Program-made: the position numbers and the translations under genes
Source of the DNA: Clostridia bacterium
GTDB taxonomy: Bacteria > Bacillota > Clostridia > Christensenellales > QALW01
Reading direction: 5' to 3'
Length of the DNA: 49,864 nt
Assembly (NCBI GenBank): GCA_017502165.1
Contig: JAFVVO010000039.1
Span: 1-49,864, forward strand
In this document: in pieces, positions 40,885-49,790 of the stretch
How positions within the stretch are numbered: position 1 is the stretch's first letter
Layout of the letters: every line of letters begins with the position of its first letter
The notes under the pieces: generated by a model
Database searches by the model: none
Told to the model about the DNA's origin: nothing
Seen by the model: the letters and a program-made list of their open reading frames with translations, nothing else

Positions 40885-40914
40885 AGGGGCGACTGTGTCG
40901 CCCCTTTATTTTTT
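40885..40914 (+). terminator. Terminator of the peptide-orphan pair
   Basis: AGGGGCGAC / GTCGCCCCT stem with three-base loop (40885-40905), then TTATTTTTT. Confidence 0.9.
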
Positions 40915-40967
40915 CTTGAAAGACGTTACCTTTCACACTTAAAGCAAAGAATGTTCGCTGTCTTTTT

Positions 40968-41270
40968 TTACTGTTCTTTTTCTGCTAATTTATCAAGTCT
41001 GCGGTTTCTGAAGTAAATTATCAGGTCGGCAGAAACCATAATAAAATTAAGGATATAGAATATTACAACGTACCATTTAGTTGCAAATTCTGCCATATAA
41101 GCTTCGTTTAAGAATTTTGAGGTTATGCCTGCAACGTAGCCAAATTCTATAAGCACTAAGAACAAAAGGCTTTTTCCCTTAGCTGTTCTTGCCTTATAGG
41201 ATTTCATTACGTTAAAGGGCCATGATGCGCCAAAGCTCAGTACCATTATAATTTCTAAAATTTCTGCCAT
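40968..41270 (-). CDS. Small three-helix membrane protein, PQ-loop/SemiSWEET-like
   Basis: A 100-residue protein with three hydrophobic segments: about 5-22, 33-52 and 66-88. After the first helix comes SWPFNVMKSYKARTAKGKSLLFL, which resembles the PQ-loop/SemiSWEET pattern (proline in helix 1, then a basic loop with KS). A transport role is inferred only. AAAGGAG precedes ATG 41270. It is last in the riboswitch-controlled operon, 16 bases after the MgtC-like gene. Confidence 0.65.
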   Translation of the reverse strand: MAEILEIIMVLSFGASWPFNVMKSYKARTAKGKSLLFLVLIEFGYVAGITSKFLNEAYMAEFATKWYVVIFYILNFIMVSADLIIYFRNRRLDKLAEKEQ

Positions 41271-41286
41271 AGTATTTTCTCCTTTG

Positions 41287-41988
41287 TTAAAGCTCGATAG
41301 TTATAAATTCGGGATATTTTGCAAGGATTTTTGCTAAATCGTTAGGATGAATTTCCTTGATGGTTTTGAAAGCGATTCTATACTCAAGCTTGCCGTTTTC
41401 AAGCTTTTTGATTCTGCTTTTCTGCGTAGTAACTATGTAAGGCTCAAGAACATCGTGCACGGCCGCTTCCGTATCAAAGGAAGCGTCTGCCTGGATAATA
41501 ATTTCGCCGATAAAGCTGCTGTCATAGCCCGTAAGCACTCTGTGAAGCACAAACTGCAGAAGCATTAAAAGCAACGTGCCGAAAATGCCTATAAGATACA
41601 AGCCTGCGCCGAAAGCCATACCGATTCCGCAGGTGGCTAAGATACCTGCAGCGGTGGTAAGTCCCTGAACGGAGGACTGATTCTGACGAACGAAAATTAC
41701 GCCTGCGCCCAAGAAGGGAATACCTGCAACTATCTGTGCGGCAACACGGGAAGCGTCGGCATTAAAGCCCTGATCAAGCATATCCAAGAAGCCGTACTTT
41801 GAAACGATAGTCATCAAGGATGCGGCAAGGGCAATAATCATATGAGTTCTAACGCCCGCGCCCTTGGAACGACGGGAACGCTCGTAGCCGATAATGGCAC
41901 CGCACATGGCGGCGGCAAGCACTCGCAAGCAAAAATTAAGTTGAGTTAAAGGGTCTAACAGACCGAATAAGCTTAAATCAAAATTCAC
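41287..41988 (-). CDS. MgtC/SapB family membrane protein
   Basis: A 233-residue protein. Its N-terminal membrane domain has four or five helices and the family motif AAMCGAIIGYERSRRSKGAGVRTHMIIALAASLMTIVSKYG, followed by AAQIVAGIPFLGAGVIF and TTAAGILATCGIGMAFG. A soluble C-terminal domain (about 155-233) resembles an ACT-like fold. MgtC proteins affect Mg2+ homeostasis and ATP synthase in pathogens, but their biochemistry is uncertain. I prefer GTG 41988 (AGGTG seven bases before) over GTG 41997, which directly abuts the ATPase stop codon. It is cotranscribed with the P-type ATPase. Confidence 0.88.
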   Translation of the reverse strand: MNFDLSLFGLLDPLTQLNFCLRVLAAAMCGAIIGYERSRRSKGAGVRTHMIIALAASLMTIVSKYGFLDMLDQGFNADASRVAAQIVAGIPFLGAGVIFVRQNQSSVQGLTTAAGILATCGIGMAFGAGLYLIGIFGTLLLMLLQFVLHRVLTGYDSSFIGEIIIQADASFDTEAAVHDVLEPYIVTTQKSRIKKLENGKLEYRIAFKTIKEIHPNDLAKILAKYPEFITIEL

Positions 41989-41997
41989 AACAAACAC

Positions 41998-44598
41998 CTA
42001 CTTATTTATTTTTCTTTGTACAAACTTGGTTATTTCAACTACGGGAATAATTACAAAGGCTATTCCCACAGCAATAAGGAACTCGGGAACGGTTATCTGG
42101 GTAAAGCCAAACACCTGAGCAATGGGCTGAACGAACAGGATAATAACCGTTAAAACTAAGGACATAAGCATTGAAAGCCATAAAACCTTATTGTGTCCTT
42201 TAACCTGAAGCACGGATGCTCTTCTTGAGCGCATATTGAATGCGTGGAAGATTTCCGTCATAGAAAGTGCAACGAATGCCATTGTCATTCCGTGCTCTGC
42301 ACCGCCTAAATTTGCGCCTACAAAGTACGCGGCAAGAGTAATGGCTGAAACGATAACGCCCTGGAACAAAATATCAAAGCCCATACCGCCTGCGAACACA
42401 CCTTCTCTGGCTGAGCGGGGCTCTCTTTGCATTACGTTATCCTCAGCCTGCTCCATACCAAGTGCAACGGCAGGGAACGTGTCGGTTACAAGGTTAATCC
42501 ATAATAAATGAACGGGACCTAAAATTTCAAAGCCGATTAAGGTTGCGGTGAAGATTGTAATAACCTCCGCCAAGTTTGCCGAAAGCAAGAATTGCATTGC
42601 CTTACGGATATTATCGTAAATTCTTCTGCCCTCTTCAACGGCGGAAACGATTGTTGCAAAGTTATCGTCAGCAAGAACCATATCCGCAACGTTCTTTGTT
42701 ACGTCGGTACCGGTAATACCCATACCTACGCCGATATCGGCATTTTTAATAGAAGGAGCGTCGTTTACGCCGTCACCGGTCATAGCGGTTATACAGCCCT
42801 TAGCGCGCCAAGCCTTAACTATGCGCACCTTATGTTCAGGCTGAACACGTGCATAAACGTGATATTTTTCGATTGTCTGCTCAAATTCCTCATCGGAAAT
42901 CTTATCAATGTCAGCGCCCGTCAAGGCTTCCGCCTTATCCTTGATAATGCCTAACTGCAAGGCTATTGCAACTGCCGTATCCTTATGGTCACCGGTAATC
43001 ATAACGGGTGTAATTCCTGCGGCACGGCAAATGTCGATAGCGTCTTTAACTTCGGGGCGAACGGGGTCAATCATTCCCACCAAGCCGATAAATATAAGCT
43101 CGTTTTCGATTTGCTCCGGTGCCGTATTTTCGGGAGCCGCCTCATAATTTTTATATGCGGCGCCTAAAACACGAAGAGCGGAATCGGCAAATTCCTTATT
43201 TTTATCAAGCACCTGCGCGCGTTTTTCGTCGGTTAATTCTTCTACACCGTTTTCGGTTAAAATAAATTTGCATTTCTTTAATAATTCGTCGGGAGCGCCC
43301 TTAGTGTACTGAACGATTGAACCCTTTGCATTATGCACGGTGCTCATCATTTTACGCATTGAATCAAAGGGTGCTTCGCTGATTCTGGGTGCCGTTGCTT
43401 CCAAGTCACCTTTTTTAAGGTCAAGAGTAAAGGCATACTGCACAAGAGCCGCCTCGGTAGGCTCGCCCATTGCAACGTTGTTTTCGTCTAAAACCGCGTC
43501 GGAGCAAAGAGCCATAGCGGTTGCAAGAAGCTTTTCGTCGGAAGCGTAATGCTCAACAACAGTCATTTTGTTCTGGGTTAAGGTGCCCGTTTTATCGGAG
43601 CAGATAACCTGCGCACAGCCTAAGGTTTCAACTGCAGTAAGCTTTCTGATAACCGCTCTGCGCTTAGACATATTTGTTACGCCGATTGAAAGCACGATGG
43701 TTACTACCGCCGCCAAGCCCTCGGGAATTGCCGCAACCGCAAGGCTTACGGCTATCATAAAGGTTTCCATTACGCTTACAAGGTTTAGGGTTTCAATCCG
43801 CAATAGGTCTATAACGAAAACCACAACGCAAATTCCAAGAACTAACCAGGTTAAAATCTTACTTAATTGAGCAAGCTTAATCTGAAGGGGCGTCTGTCCG
43901 TCCTCCGCCTGAGCAAGAGCATCGGCAATTTTGCCCATTTCCGTTTCCATTCCCACAGCGGTGATAACTGCAACGCATCTGCCGTAAACTACCGCAGAGC
44001 CCATATATACCATATTTTTTCTGTCGCCTAAGGATACTTCGCCGGAAAGCACGTCGGAATGCTTTTCAACGGGAACGCTTTCACCCGTTAGTGCCGCTTC
44101 CTCAACCTTTAAGCTGGCGCTTTCAAGGATTCTTGCATCGGCAGGAACGTCGTCACCTGCTTCTAAAATAATTATATCGCCCACAACAAGCTCTTCACTT
44201 TTAACGTGCATAAGCTTGCCGTCACGAACGACCTTACTTTGTGCCGCCGTCATAGCCTGCAGGGCTTCTATAGCCTTTTCGGCCTTAGATTCCTGGAACA
44301 CACCTAAAACTGCGTTTATAAGCACTACCGCAAGAATAATAATTGTGTCCGCAGGGGATTCGTTACTGTAAACTGCAGTAAATGCCGAAACTGCCGCCGC
44401 ACAAATAAGAATAATTATCATCGGGTCGGCAAGCTGGGCAAAGAATTTTTTGATTAAGGAATCCTTTTTGCCTTCCTTTAACTTATTGGGGCCGTTTTTC
44501 TCTAAACGGCTTTTTGCCTCGCTCTCGCTCAAGCCGCCGTTTTGGTTAGTGTTAAGCTTTTCGAGAACTTCTTGGCTTGTTTTAAGATATTCTTTCAT
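41998..44598 (-). CDS. Cation-translocating P-type ATPase (P2A, SERCA/YoaB-like)
   Basis: An 866-residue P2-type ATPase with about ten membrane helices. Motifs: TGES (171-174), M4 ion site AVAAIPEGL (287-295), phosphorylation site CSDKTGTL with D335, and the later TGD..DT and MTGDGVNDAPS loops. M6 is INLVTDTFPAVALGMEQ, close to SERCA's NLVTDGLPA. These point to Ca2+/Mn2+-type transport rather than Mg2+ or heavy metals. The leader carries a yybP-ykoY riboswitch, known to sense Mn2+ and to control such ATPases (for example L. lactis yoaB), so Mn2+ export is the best guess. GGAG precedes ATG 44598. Confidence 0.92.
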   Translation of the reverse strand: MKEYLKTSQEVLEKLNTNQNGGLSESEAKSRLEKNGPNKLKEGKKDSLIKKFFAQLADPMIIILICAAAVSAFTAVYSNESPADTIIILAVVLINAVLGVFQESKAEKAIEALQAMTAAQSKVVRDGKLMHVKSEELVVGDIIILEAGDDVPADARILESASLKVEEAALTGESVPVEKHSDVLSGEVSLGDRKNMVYMGSAVVYGRCVAVITAVGMETEMGKIADALAQAEDGQTPLQIKLAQLSKILTWLVLGICVVVFVIDLLRIETLNLVSVMETFMIAVSLAVAAIPEGLAAVVTIVLSIGVTNMSKRRAVIRKLTAVETLGCAQVICSDKTGTLTQNKMTVVEHYASDEKLLATAMALCSDAVLDENNVAMGEPTEAALVQYAFTLDLKKGDLEATAPRISEAPFDSMRKMMSTVHNAKGSIVQYTKGAPDELLKKCKFILTENGVEELTDEKRAQVLDKNKEFADSALRVLGAAYKNYEAAPENTAPEQIENELIFIGLVGMIDPVRPEVKDAIDICRAAGITPVMITGDHKDTAVAIALQLGIIKDKAEALTGADIDKISDEEFEQTIEKYHVYARVQPEHKVRIVKAWRAKGCITAMTGDGVNDAPSIKNADIGVGMGITGTDVTKNVADMVLADDNFATIVSAVEEGRRIYDNIRKAMQFLLSANLAEVITIFTATLIGFEILGPVHLLWINLVTDTFPAVALGMEQAEDNVMQREPRSAREGVFAGGMGFDILFQGVIVSAITLAAYFVGANLGGAEHGMTMAFVALSMTEIFHAFNMRSRRASVLQVKGHNKVLWLSMLMSLVLTVIILFVQPIAQVFGFTQITVPEFLIAVGIAFVIIPVVEITKFVQRKINK

Positions 44599-44662
44599 TT
44601 TTGCTCCTAATAAAATATTTTGCTATTATTTTTTGTGTAAGAATAACTTTTATTCCTTAAAA

Positions 44663-44700
44663 CAAAAAAGACCTATCCGCCGCCTTAGATGCGGATAAGT
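44663..44700 (-). terminator. Riboswitch expression-platform terminator
   Basis: On the minus strand ACTTATCCGC (44700-44691) pairs with GCGGATAGGT (44680-44671), followed by six T. The 5' arm shares CTTAT with the closing stem of the aptamer, so the two structures exclude each other. Confidence 0.88.
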
Positions 44701-44790
44701 CTGATCATTCAAGTAAGGCCAGAAGACTTCCGCCTTCGTTACTGTTGACCTTATCACGCACAGAGATGTGCGCTGATTACTCCCTTATTG
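44694..44790 (-). promoter_or_regulatory. yybP-ykoY family (Mn2+) riboswitch aptamer
   Basis: Minus-strand RNA: closing stem ATAAG/CTTAT (44788-44784 with 44699-44695), then the conserved GGAGUA strand (44783-44778) opposite CAGA (44703-44700). A second stem AUCA/UGAU and a GCGCACA/UGUGCG hairpin follow, with a GUCAACA strand near the distal junction. This is the docked-loop layout of the yybP-ykoY class, which binds Mn2+. Ligand binding would hold the closing stem and prevent the overlapping terminator, so metal switches expression on. Recognised from the known consensus; not checked with a covariance model. Confidence 0.82.
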
Positions 44791-44796
44791 ACAAAT

Positions 44797-44825
44797 ATGA
44801 TACCACACTGAAAGCTGAAAGTCAA
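44797..44825 (-). promoter_or_regulatory. Promoter of the riboswitch-ATPase operon
   Basis: TTGACT (44825-44820), 17 bases, TATCAT (44802-44797) on the minus strand. Predicted start about 44790, just before the aptamer's closing stem. Confidence 0.8.
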
Positions 44826-44947
44826 TACCCCAAAAGCGAGTTTTTTGTGCTTTTAGGGTAAATATTTATGAATTTTTTGAAAAAACTTCAAGATATAACG
44901 GGTTTTAGTGCCTTTTACTTAACTAAACCTTTTCATTTTTTCTTCAC

Positions 44948-44976
44948 TTGCAAATAATCGGTTTTTATATTATACT
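44948..44976 (+). promoter_or_regulatory. Promoter of the yqhQ-prmC-prfA operon
   Basis: TTGCAA (44948-44953), 17 bases, TATACT (44971-44976). Confidence 0.75.
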
Positions 44977-45020
44977 ATATTATGCTTACACATTTTAATT
45001 TACGCATTTGAGGTGTTTTT

Positions 45021-46091
45021 ATGAAATATACGTCCATTGGCGGTCAGGCGGTTATGGAAGGCGTTATGATGCGCTCCCAAACCTCCCTCGTTATGTCCGT
45101 TCGCCGCGCTGACGGCACAATAGTTGTTGATAAGCAAACTCTTTCCCAAAAGCCCTGGAGAAAAACCGTTGCCAAAATTCCCATTGTGCGCGGTGTGGTT
45201 GCATTTGTTGACTCCTTGATTCAAGGTATGAATTTAACCAGCAAGTCTGCCGAAATGTACGGTGAAGATGCTTTAGCAGGAGAAGAGCCCACTAAATTTG
45301 AAAAGTGGCTTTCAAAAACCTTTAACCTTAAAATCGAAACCGTTGCAATCGTGCTCGGCATTATTTTAGGCTTAGGTCTTTCCTTTGCGCTTTTTATTTT
45401 CCTGCCCTCCCTTGCCTCAAGGCTTTTCTGGCACATTTTCAGCTTTTACGGTGTAACCGCCGCAAATGCAACGGTTGAAATTAAGCTTTTGCTCAACGTT
45501 ATAGAAGGTGTAATAAAAATCCTTATTTTCCTTGGCTACCTTTTAGGCGTAGGCTGTATGAAGGATATTAAGAGAGTGTTTATGTACCACGGTGCAGAGC
45601 ACAAGGTTATTTCCTGCTTTGAGCACGGTGACGAATTGACCGTGGAAAACGCAAGAAAATATTCCACCTCTCATCCCCGTTGCGGAACGTCCTTCTTGTT
45701 TATTATTATGATTTTAGGTATTTTGGTTTCGTCCGTTGCCGACAATCTTTTCGGCTTAAGCAACGCAAATACCGCCGCTATGGTAACCCGTATCGGCGTT
45801 AAGCTGTTGCTTCTGCCCGTTATTGCAGGTCTTTCCTACGAAATATTAAAGCTTTTAGCTAAAAGTGATAACGTTGTTTTCCGTATTCTTCGCGCTCCCG
45901 GAATGTTATTGCAGAAGCTTTCAACAAGAGAGCCCGACGACAGTATGCTTGAAGTTTCCCTTACAAGCTTTAAGTCCGTTCTCGTTATGGACGGCTTAAT
46001 GACCGAGGAGGACGCAAAATTAACCGATGACGTTATTCTTACCTGTCCTTTAACTGATACTCAATGTAAAAAGGAAGAAAAGGCAGAATAA
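45021..46091 (+). CDS. DUF1385 (YqhQ) membrane protein
   Basis: A 356-residue protein of the DUF1385 family. It starts YTSIGGQAVMEGVMMRS, a family hallmark, has two pairs of membrane helices (about 110-140 and 160-185, then about 225-250 and 265-285) and the motif YHGAEHKVISCFEHG..LTVENARKYSTSHPRCGTSF, with histidines and cysteines that look like a metal site. Function is unknown. It forms an operon with prmC and prfA, a very common order in Clostridia. GAGG precedes ATG 45021. Confidence 0.85.
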   Translation: MKYTSIGGQAVMEGVMMRSQTSLVMSVRRADGTIVVDKQTLSQKPWRKTVAKIPIVRGVVAFVDSLIQGMNLTSKSAEMYGEDALAGEEPTKFEKWLSKTFNLKIETVAIVLGIILGLGLSFALFIFLPSLASRLFWHIFSFYGVTAANATVEIKLLLNVIEGVIKILIFLGYLLGVGCMKDIKRVFMYHGAEHKVISCFEHGDELTVENARKYSTSHPRCGTSFLFIIMILGILVSSVADNLFGLSNANTAAMVTRIGVKLLLLPVIAGLSYEILKLLAKSDNVVFRILRAPGMLLQKLSTREPDDSMLEVSLTSFKSVLVMDGLMTEEDAKLTDDVILTCPLTDTQCKKEEKAE

Positions 46092-46092
46092 T

Positions 46093-46926
46093 ATGACAGT
46101 TTTGCAGGCTTTATCAAAAGCAAAGGAAATGCTTAATAACGTTCCGGACCGCGACGTTGACGCCGCCTGGATAGTTTGCGCAGTTTCAGGCTTAACCCGC
46201 GCCCAAATTCATTTGGATAAGGATAAGGAGTTAACCGAAAGCCAAGAGCAGCTCTTAAACGAAATTTTGCTTCGCAGACAAAAGCGCGAGCCTCTGCAGT
46301 ATATTTTCGGCTCCGTTCCCTTTCTTAACGTGGAAATTAAAACCGACTCCCGCGCACTTATTCCAAGAGACGAAACGGCATATCTTTGTGAAAACGCCAT
46401 TTCAATAATAAAACAGAAGAATTATTCGTCAATTCTCGATTTATGCACCGGTTCAGGAGCAATAGCCGTTTGCTTAAAGGTTAATTTACCGAACGCGAGC
46501 GTTTCAGCAAGCGACATAAGCGTTGCCGCCTTATCTCTTGCAAAGGAAAACGCCCAAGCAAACAATGCGGAAATCGAGTTTATCGAAAGTGATTTGTTTG
46601 CCGAAATGCTTTCAAGAAAATTTGATTGCATTATTTCAAACCCGCCTTACATACCCACAAAGGATATTGAAAAATTAGAAAAAGAGCTTTCCTTTGAGCC
46701 TCAAAACGCCCTTGACGGCGGTTCCGACGGGCTTGACTTCTACAGAGATATAATCGACGAAGCAAAGGGACATCTTAACCTTGGCGGTATGCTGATGCTT
46801 GAAATCGGCTTTGACCAGGCAGACGCAGTTAAGGCGCTTTTGGCAAAAAAGGGCTTTACGGATATTTATCTGTTGAAAGATTACTCAAATTTAGACCGTA
46901 TAGTTTATTGTTTTTACGAGGAATAA
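46093..46926 (+). CDS. prmC: Release factor glutamine methyltransferase
   Basis: A 277-residue SAM-dependent enzyme that methylates the GGQ glutamine of release factors. The N-terminal helical domain (1-75) is followed by the methyltransferase core with SAM loop [11 protein letters not shown] (115-125) and catalytic NPPY (183-186). Its substrate RF1 is encoded by the very next gene, starting two bases after its stop. The short N-terminal PVPFLNV-like segment [23 protein letters not shown] is typical. Confidence 0.94.
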   Translation: MTVLQALSKAKEMLNNVPDRDVDAAWIVCAVSGLTRAQIHLDKDKELTESQEQLLNEILLRRQKREPLQYIFGSVPFLNVEIKTDSRALIPRDETAYLCENAISIIKQKNYSSILDLCTGSGAIAVCLKVNLPNASVSASDISVAALSLAKENAQANNAEIEFIESDLFAEMLSRKFDCIISNPPYIPTKDIEKLEKELSFEPQNALDGGSDGLDFYRDIIDEAKGHLNLGGMLMLEIGFDQADAVKALLAKKGFTDIYLLKDYSNLDRIVYCFYEE

Positions 46927-46927
46927 T

Positions 46928-47998
46928 ATGTTAGAAAAGCTTGAAGAATTATTTATTCGCTTTCAGGAATTAAACCAGAAATTAAGCGAGCCTGACGTTA
47001 TTGCAGACAGAGACCTGTGGCAAGGTCTTGCAAAAGAGCACGCTACACTTTCCGAAATTATGGAAGTGCGTGAAGAATTTTTACGGGTTCAAAAGGAAAT
47101 TGAGGACGCGGAGGAATTGCTTTCGTCAGGTGACGCCGACCTTAAGGAAATGGCTCAGATGGAGCTTGAGGACTTAAAGCCTAATTTTGAACAGTTAGAG
47201 CAGAAATTAAAGGAACTTCTTGCCCCAAGAGATCCTGATGACGATAAAAACGTTGTTCTTGAAATCAGAGCAGGTACGGGCGGTGAGGAAGCGGCGCTTT
47301 TTGCTTCGGATTTATTGCGTATGTACTCAAAATATGCCGAAAAAAAGGGCTGGACCTTTGAAATAACCAACCTTAGCGACACGCAGATTAACGGTGTAAA
47401 GGAAGCTGTTTGCCTTGTTTCAGGCAAGGAGGTTTTCCGTCACCTTAAATATGAAAGCGGCGCTCACAGAGTTCAGCGAGTTCCCGTTACCGAATCGGGC
47501 GGAAGAATACACACCTCTGCCGCCACCGTTGCTGTTCTTCCCGAAGCAGAAGACGTTGACGTTACCATCAATCCCGAAGACCTTTTAATTGAAACTCACC
47601 GTTCTTCAGGCGCAGGCGGTCAGCACGTTAACAAAACCGAATCTGCCATTCGTATGGTGCATCTGCCTACGGGCATTGAGGTTGACTGTCAGGACGAGCG
47701 TTCACAGATAAAAAACAGAGAAAAGGCTATCAAAATTCTTAAATCAAGAGTTTACGATTACTATAAATCCATTGCCGATGCCGAGTATAGCGGTATGCGT
47801 AAAACTCAGGTCGGCTCAGGTGACAGAAGCGAGAGGATCCGCACCTACAACTTCCCCCAGGGCAGAGTTACCGACCACAGAATCGGTCTTACCCTTTATA
47901 AGCTTGACGCTTTCTTGGAAGGCGAAATGGACGAAATAGTTTCAGCACTTATTTTGGCAGGCTCAACCGGTGAGCTTTCCGCCTCTGACGAGGATTAA
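46928..47998 (+). CDS. prfA: Peptide chain release factor 1
   Basis: A 356-residue class I release factor. The PVT codon-reading tripeptide (186-188, [10 protein letters not shown]) marks RF1, which reads UAA and UAG, rather than RF2. The peptidyl-tRNA hydrolysis motif is [15 protein letters not shown] with GGQ at 230-232. Length is standard with no programmed frameshift. The gene is adjacent to prmC, which modifies this GGQ. A terminator follows. Confidence 0.96.
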   Translation: MLEKLEELFIRFQELNQKLSEPDVIADRDLWQGLAKEHATLSEIMEVREEFLRVQKEIEDAEELLSSGDADLKEMAQMELEDLKPNFEQLEQKLKELLAPRDPDDDKNVVLEIRAGTGGEEAALFASDLLRMYSKYAEKKGWTFEITNLSDTQINGVKEAVCLVSGKEVFRHLKYESGAHRVQRVPVTESGGRIHTSAATVAVLPEAEDVDVTINPEDLLIETHRSSGAGGQHVNKTESAIRMVHLPTGIEVDCQDERSQIKNREKAIKILKSRVYDYYKSIADAEYSGMRKTQVGSGDRSERIRTYNFPQGRVTDHRIGLTLYKLDAFLEGEMDEIVSALILAGSTGELSASDED

Positions 47999-48031
47999 AA
48001 TATTTTTTGATAAAAGCTCCGCCAAAACGAC

Positions 48032-48070
48032 AAATACGCGAAAACATTTTTTGTTTCGCGTATTTTTTAT
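48032..48070 (+). terminator. Terminator of the yqhQ-prmC-prfA operon
   Basis: AAATACGCGAAAAC / GTTTCGCGTATTT-type stem (one bulged position) followed by TTTTTATT. Confidence 0.85.
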
Positions 48071-48098
48071 TGTTAAAAGACGATTGTTGTGTTAAAAT
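48070..48098 (+). promoter_or_regulatory. Promoter of the LCP protein gene
   Basis: TTGTTA (48070-48075), 17 bases, TAAAAT (48093-48098). Confidence 0.6.
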
Positions 48099-48129
48099 AC
48101 ACTTAAAGCATTAGAGGAAAGGAGTGAGC

Positions 48130-49272
48130 TTGTTGTTATTCAATACCAAGGATAAGCCAACGTTGTTCTTTCAGGTAATTTCCGTTTCAATAGCAATAGT
48201 TATTCTTGTTTTAGGCTGTGCCTACGGCGCGTGGACTCTCTTTTTCTCCCAAGCAACCGACGGTGAAGGCTTTATTGCAGGTGAAAGCACCGACATTGAC
48301 TCCGGTAACATTGAAGAGGATCTTAACATCATTCCCGGTCTTTCCCCCGACGGAGTAAATCAGGGCTCCGACGGCAAAAACGATTCTCTTGCGCTTTTGC
48401 AGGCAAACATAAAAAATTGGATGAATAACGGCGTTCCTGCCCGTGACGATAACGTAACGAACATTCTGCTTATCGGTATGGACCTTGAAACTCCCAATAT
48501 GCAAACCAATTCCCGTGCCGATGCTATGGTAATTTTCTCTCTTAACCACGAAACGAAGAAAATAACCCTTGCCTCCATTATGCGCGACCAGTATAGCTAT
48601 ATTTCCTCAAAAAATCACACCCGCTTTGAAAAGCTTCACCACGCCAACGCTTACGGCGGTCCTGCCCTTCAAATTCAAATGCTTGAAAAGCATTATAAGG
48701 TTGCCATTGACAACTACGCCATCGTTAACTTCTATTCCCTGCCCATTATAATTGACGCCTTAGGTGGTGTGGATATTGAGGTAACTAAGACGGAGGCAGA
48801 TTATATGAACACCTATTGGGGCACCCGTGTTCCCGTAGGTAAAAGCACTCTTTCGGGAGCAGACGCTTTAATTTATATGCGCATCCGCCATCAAACCGGC
48901 GGTGACAGCGCACGAGTAATGCGTCAGCAAAACGTTATCAAGGAAATTCTTTCTAAATTAAAGGTGCTTGATAAGGGCGAGCTTTTAAGCTTAGTGACTA
49001 AAATCGTTCCCTATTTGCGAACGGGCTACACGTCAAATCAGATGCTTTCCCTTGCCGCCGACGCAGTTGTAAACGGTTGGTTTTCCTATCAGATAGTGCA
49101 AACCAGCTTCCCCGACGAAGCAAGCGCTAAAGGCTTTACCGTACTTGAGCACGACGCTTCCGTTTGGTATTGGAAGGTAGATTATCCCGTTGCCGCACAA
49201 AAACTGCAACTGCTTCTGTACGGAAAGACCAATATCACTCTTAACAAAAACAGAACGAGCTGGTTGAAATAG
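48130..49272 (+). CDS. LytR-CpsA-Psr (LCP) family glycopolymer ligase
   Basis: A 380-residue membrane-anchored protein. One N-terminal helix (about 14-36) is followed by an acidic linker and an extracellular LCP domain (about 105-320). Conserved stretches are NILLIGMD, SRADAMVIFSLNHETKKITLASIMRDQYSY (with the pyrophosphate-binding Arg/Asp), HHANAYGGP and FYSLPIIIDALGGVDIEV. LCP enzymes attach teichoic acids or capsular polymers from undecaprenyl carriers to peptidoglycan. The start is uncertain: TTG 48130 or TTG 48133 are well spaced from AAAGGAG, whereas GTG 48124 overlaps it. Confidence 0.87.
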   Translation: MLLFNTKDKPTLFFQVISVSIAIVILVLGCAYGAWTLFFSQATDGEGFIAGESTDIDSGNIEEDLNIIPGLSPDGVNQGSDGKNDSLALLQANIKNWMNNGVPARDDNVTNILLIGMDLETPNMQTNSRADAMVIFSLNHETKKITLASIMRDQYSYISSKNHTRFEKLHHANAYGGPALQIQMLEKHYKVAIDNYAIVNFYSLPIIIDALGGVDIEVTKTEADYMNTYWGTRVPVGKSTLSGADALIYMRIRHQTGGDSARVMRQQNVIKEILSKLKVLDKGELLSLVTKIVPYLRTGYTSNQMLSLAADAVVNGWFSYQIVQTSFPDEASAKGFTVLEHDASVWYWKVDYPVAAQKLQLLLYGKTNITLNKNRTSWLK

Positions 49273-49790
49273 CACTTCGTGCAGTTATATTCGCCTGACG
49301 GCGAGTGATATTGTGCTTGCGCACAAAATTAACTGCGCACGTGTGCGCAAGTAGGGGAAGGTATTACCTTCCCGAATTTTGTAAAACAAAGGGTATATTT
49401 ATCGGGAGGCAGATTGCCTCCCCTACAACAAAAAAATCAGCGTTTTCTCTCTGCATTCTTAGCGGAGAAAAGACAGGTACAAAAAATCGGCGGAGAACTT
49501 GTTTTCTCTGCCGATTTGTGTTATAATGGGAGCAGAAAAAAGCCTTCCTCCGAGAGGAAGGTGGCACGCGGAGCGTGACGGAAGGAGTCTGCGTGACTTT
49601 ATATTTGTGCTAACTTCATTGTAACGCGCTCTCCCTCAGTCGCCTACGGCGCCAGCTCCCTCCCGGAAGGAGCCTGTGGACGCGTTCGTGCATTTTTAGG
49701 GGTATGGGCTTTGCCCTGTGCCTTTGTAATACAAAGGCGAAACCGGCGATAAAACAGAACGATAAATAAGAATTTGACAGAGGTATAGAG
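49273..49790. repeat. Gene-free stretch packed with palindromic intergenic repeats
   Basis: Several inverted repeats in a row: CTTGCGCACA (49315-49324) facing TGTGCGCAAG (49342-49351) with TGCGCAC/GTGCGCA between; GGGAAGG/CCTTCCC (about 49355-49373); GGGAGGCA/TGCCTCCC (49404-49422); AAATCGGC/GCCGATTT (49484-49517). Then come a CCTTCCTC/GAGGAAGG element (49543-49562) followed by GGCACGC/GCGTG, and a CTCCCTC...GGAAGGAG element (49630-49673). The last two look like dispersed elements common between genes in Clostridia. A TTGTTT-17-TATAAT promoter-like pair (49499-49527) lies inside. No coding region is supported here. Confidence 0.7.

Noticed and set aside
44694-44790. M-box (Mg2+) riboswitch in front of the P-type ATPase
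   Set aside because: A GGUCAACAG string resembles part of the M-box, but the GGAGUA/CAGA internal loop with its closing stem fits yybP-ykoY and the rest of the M-box core is missing.
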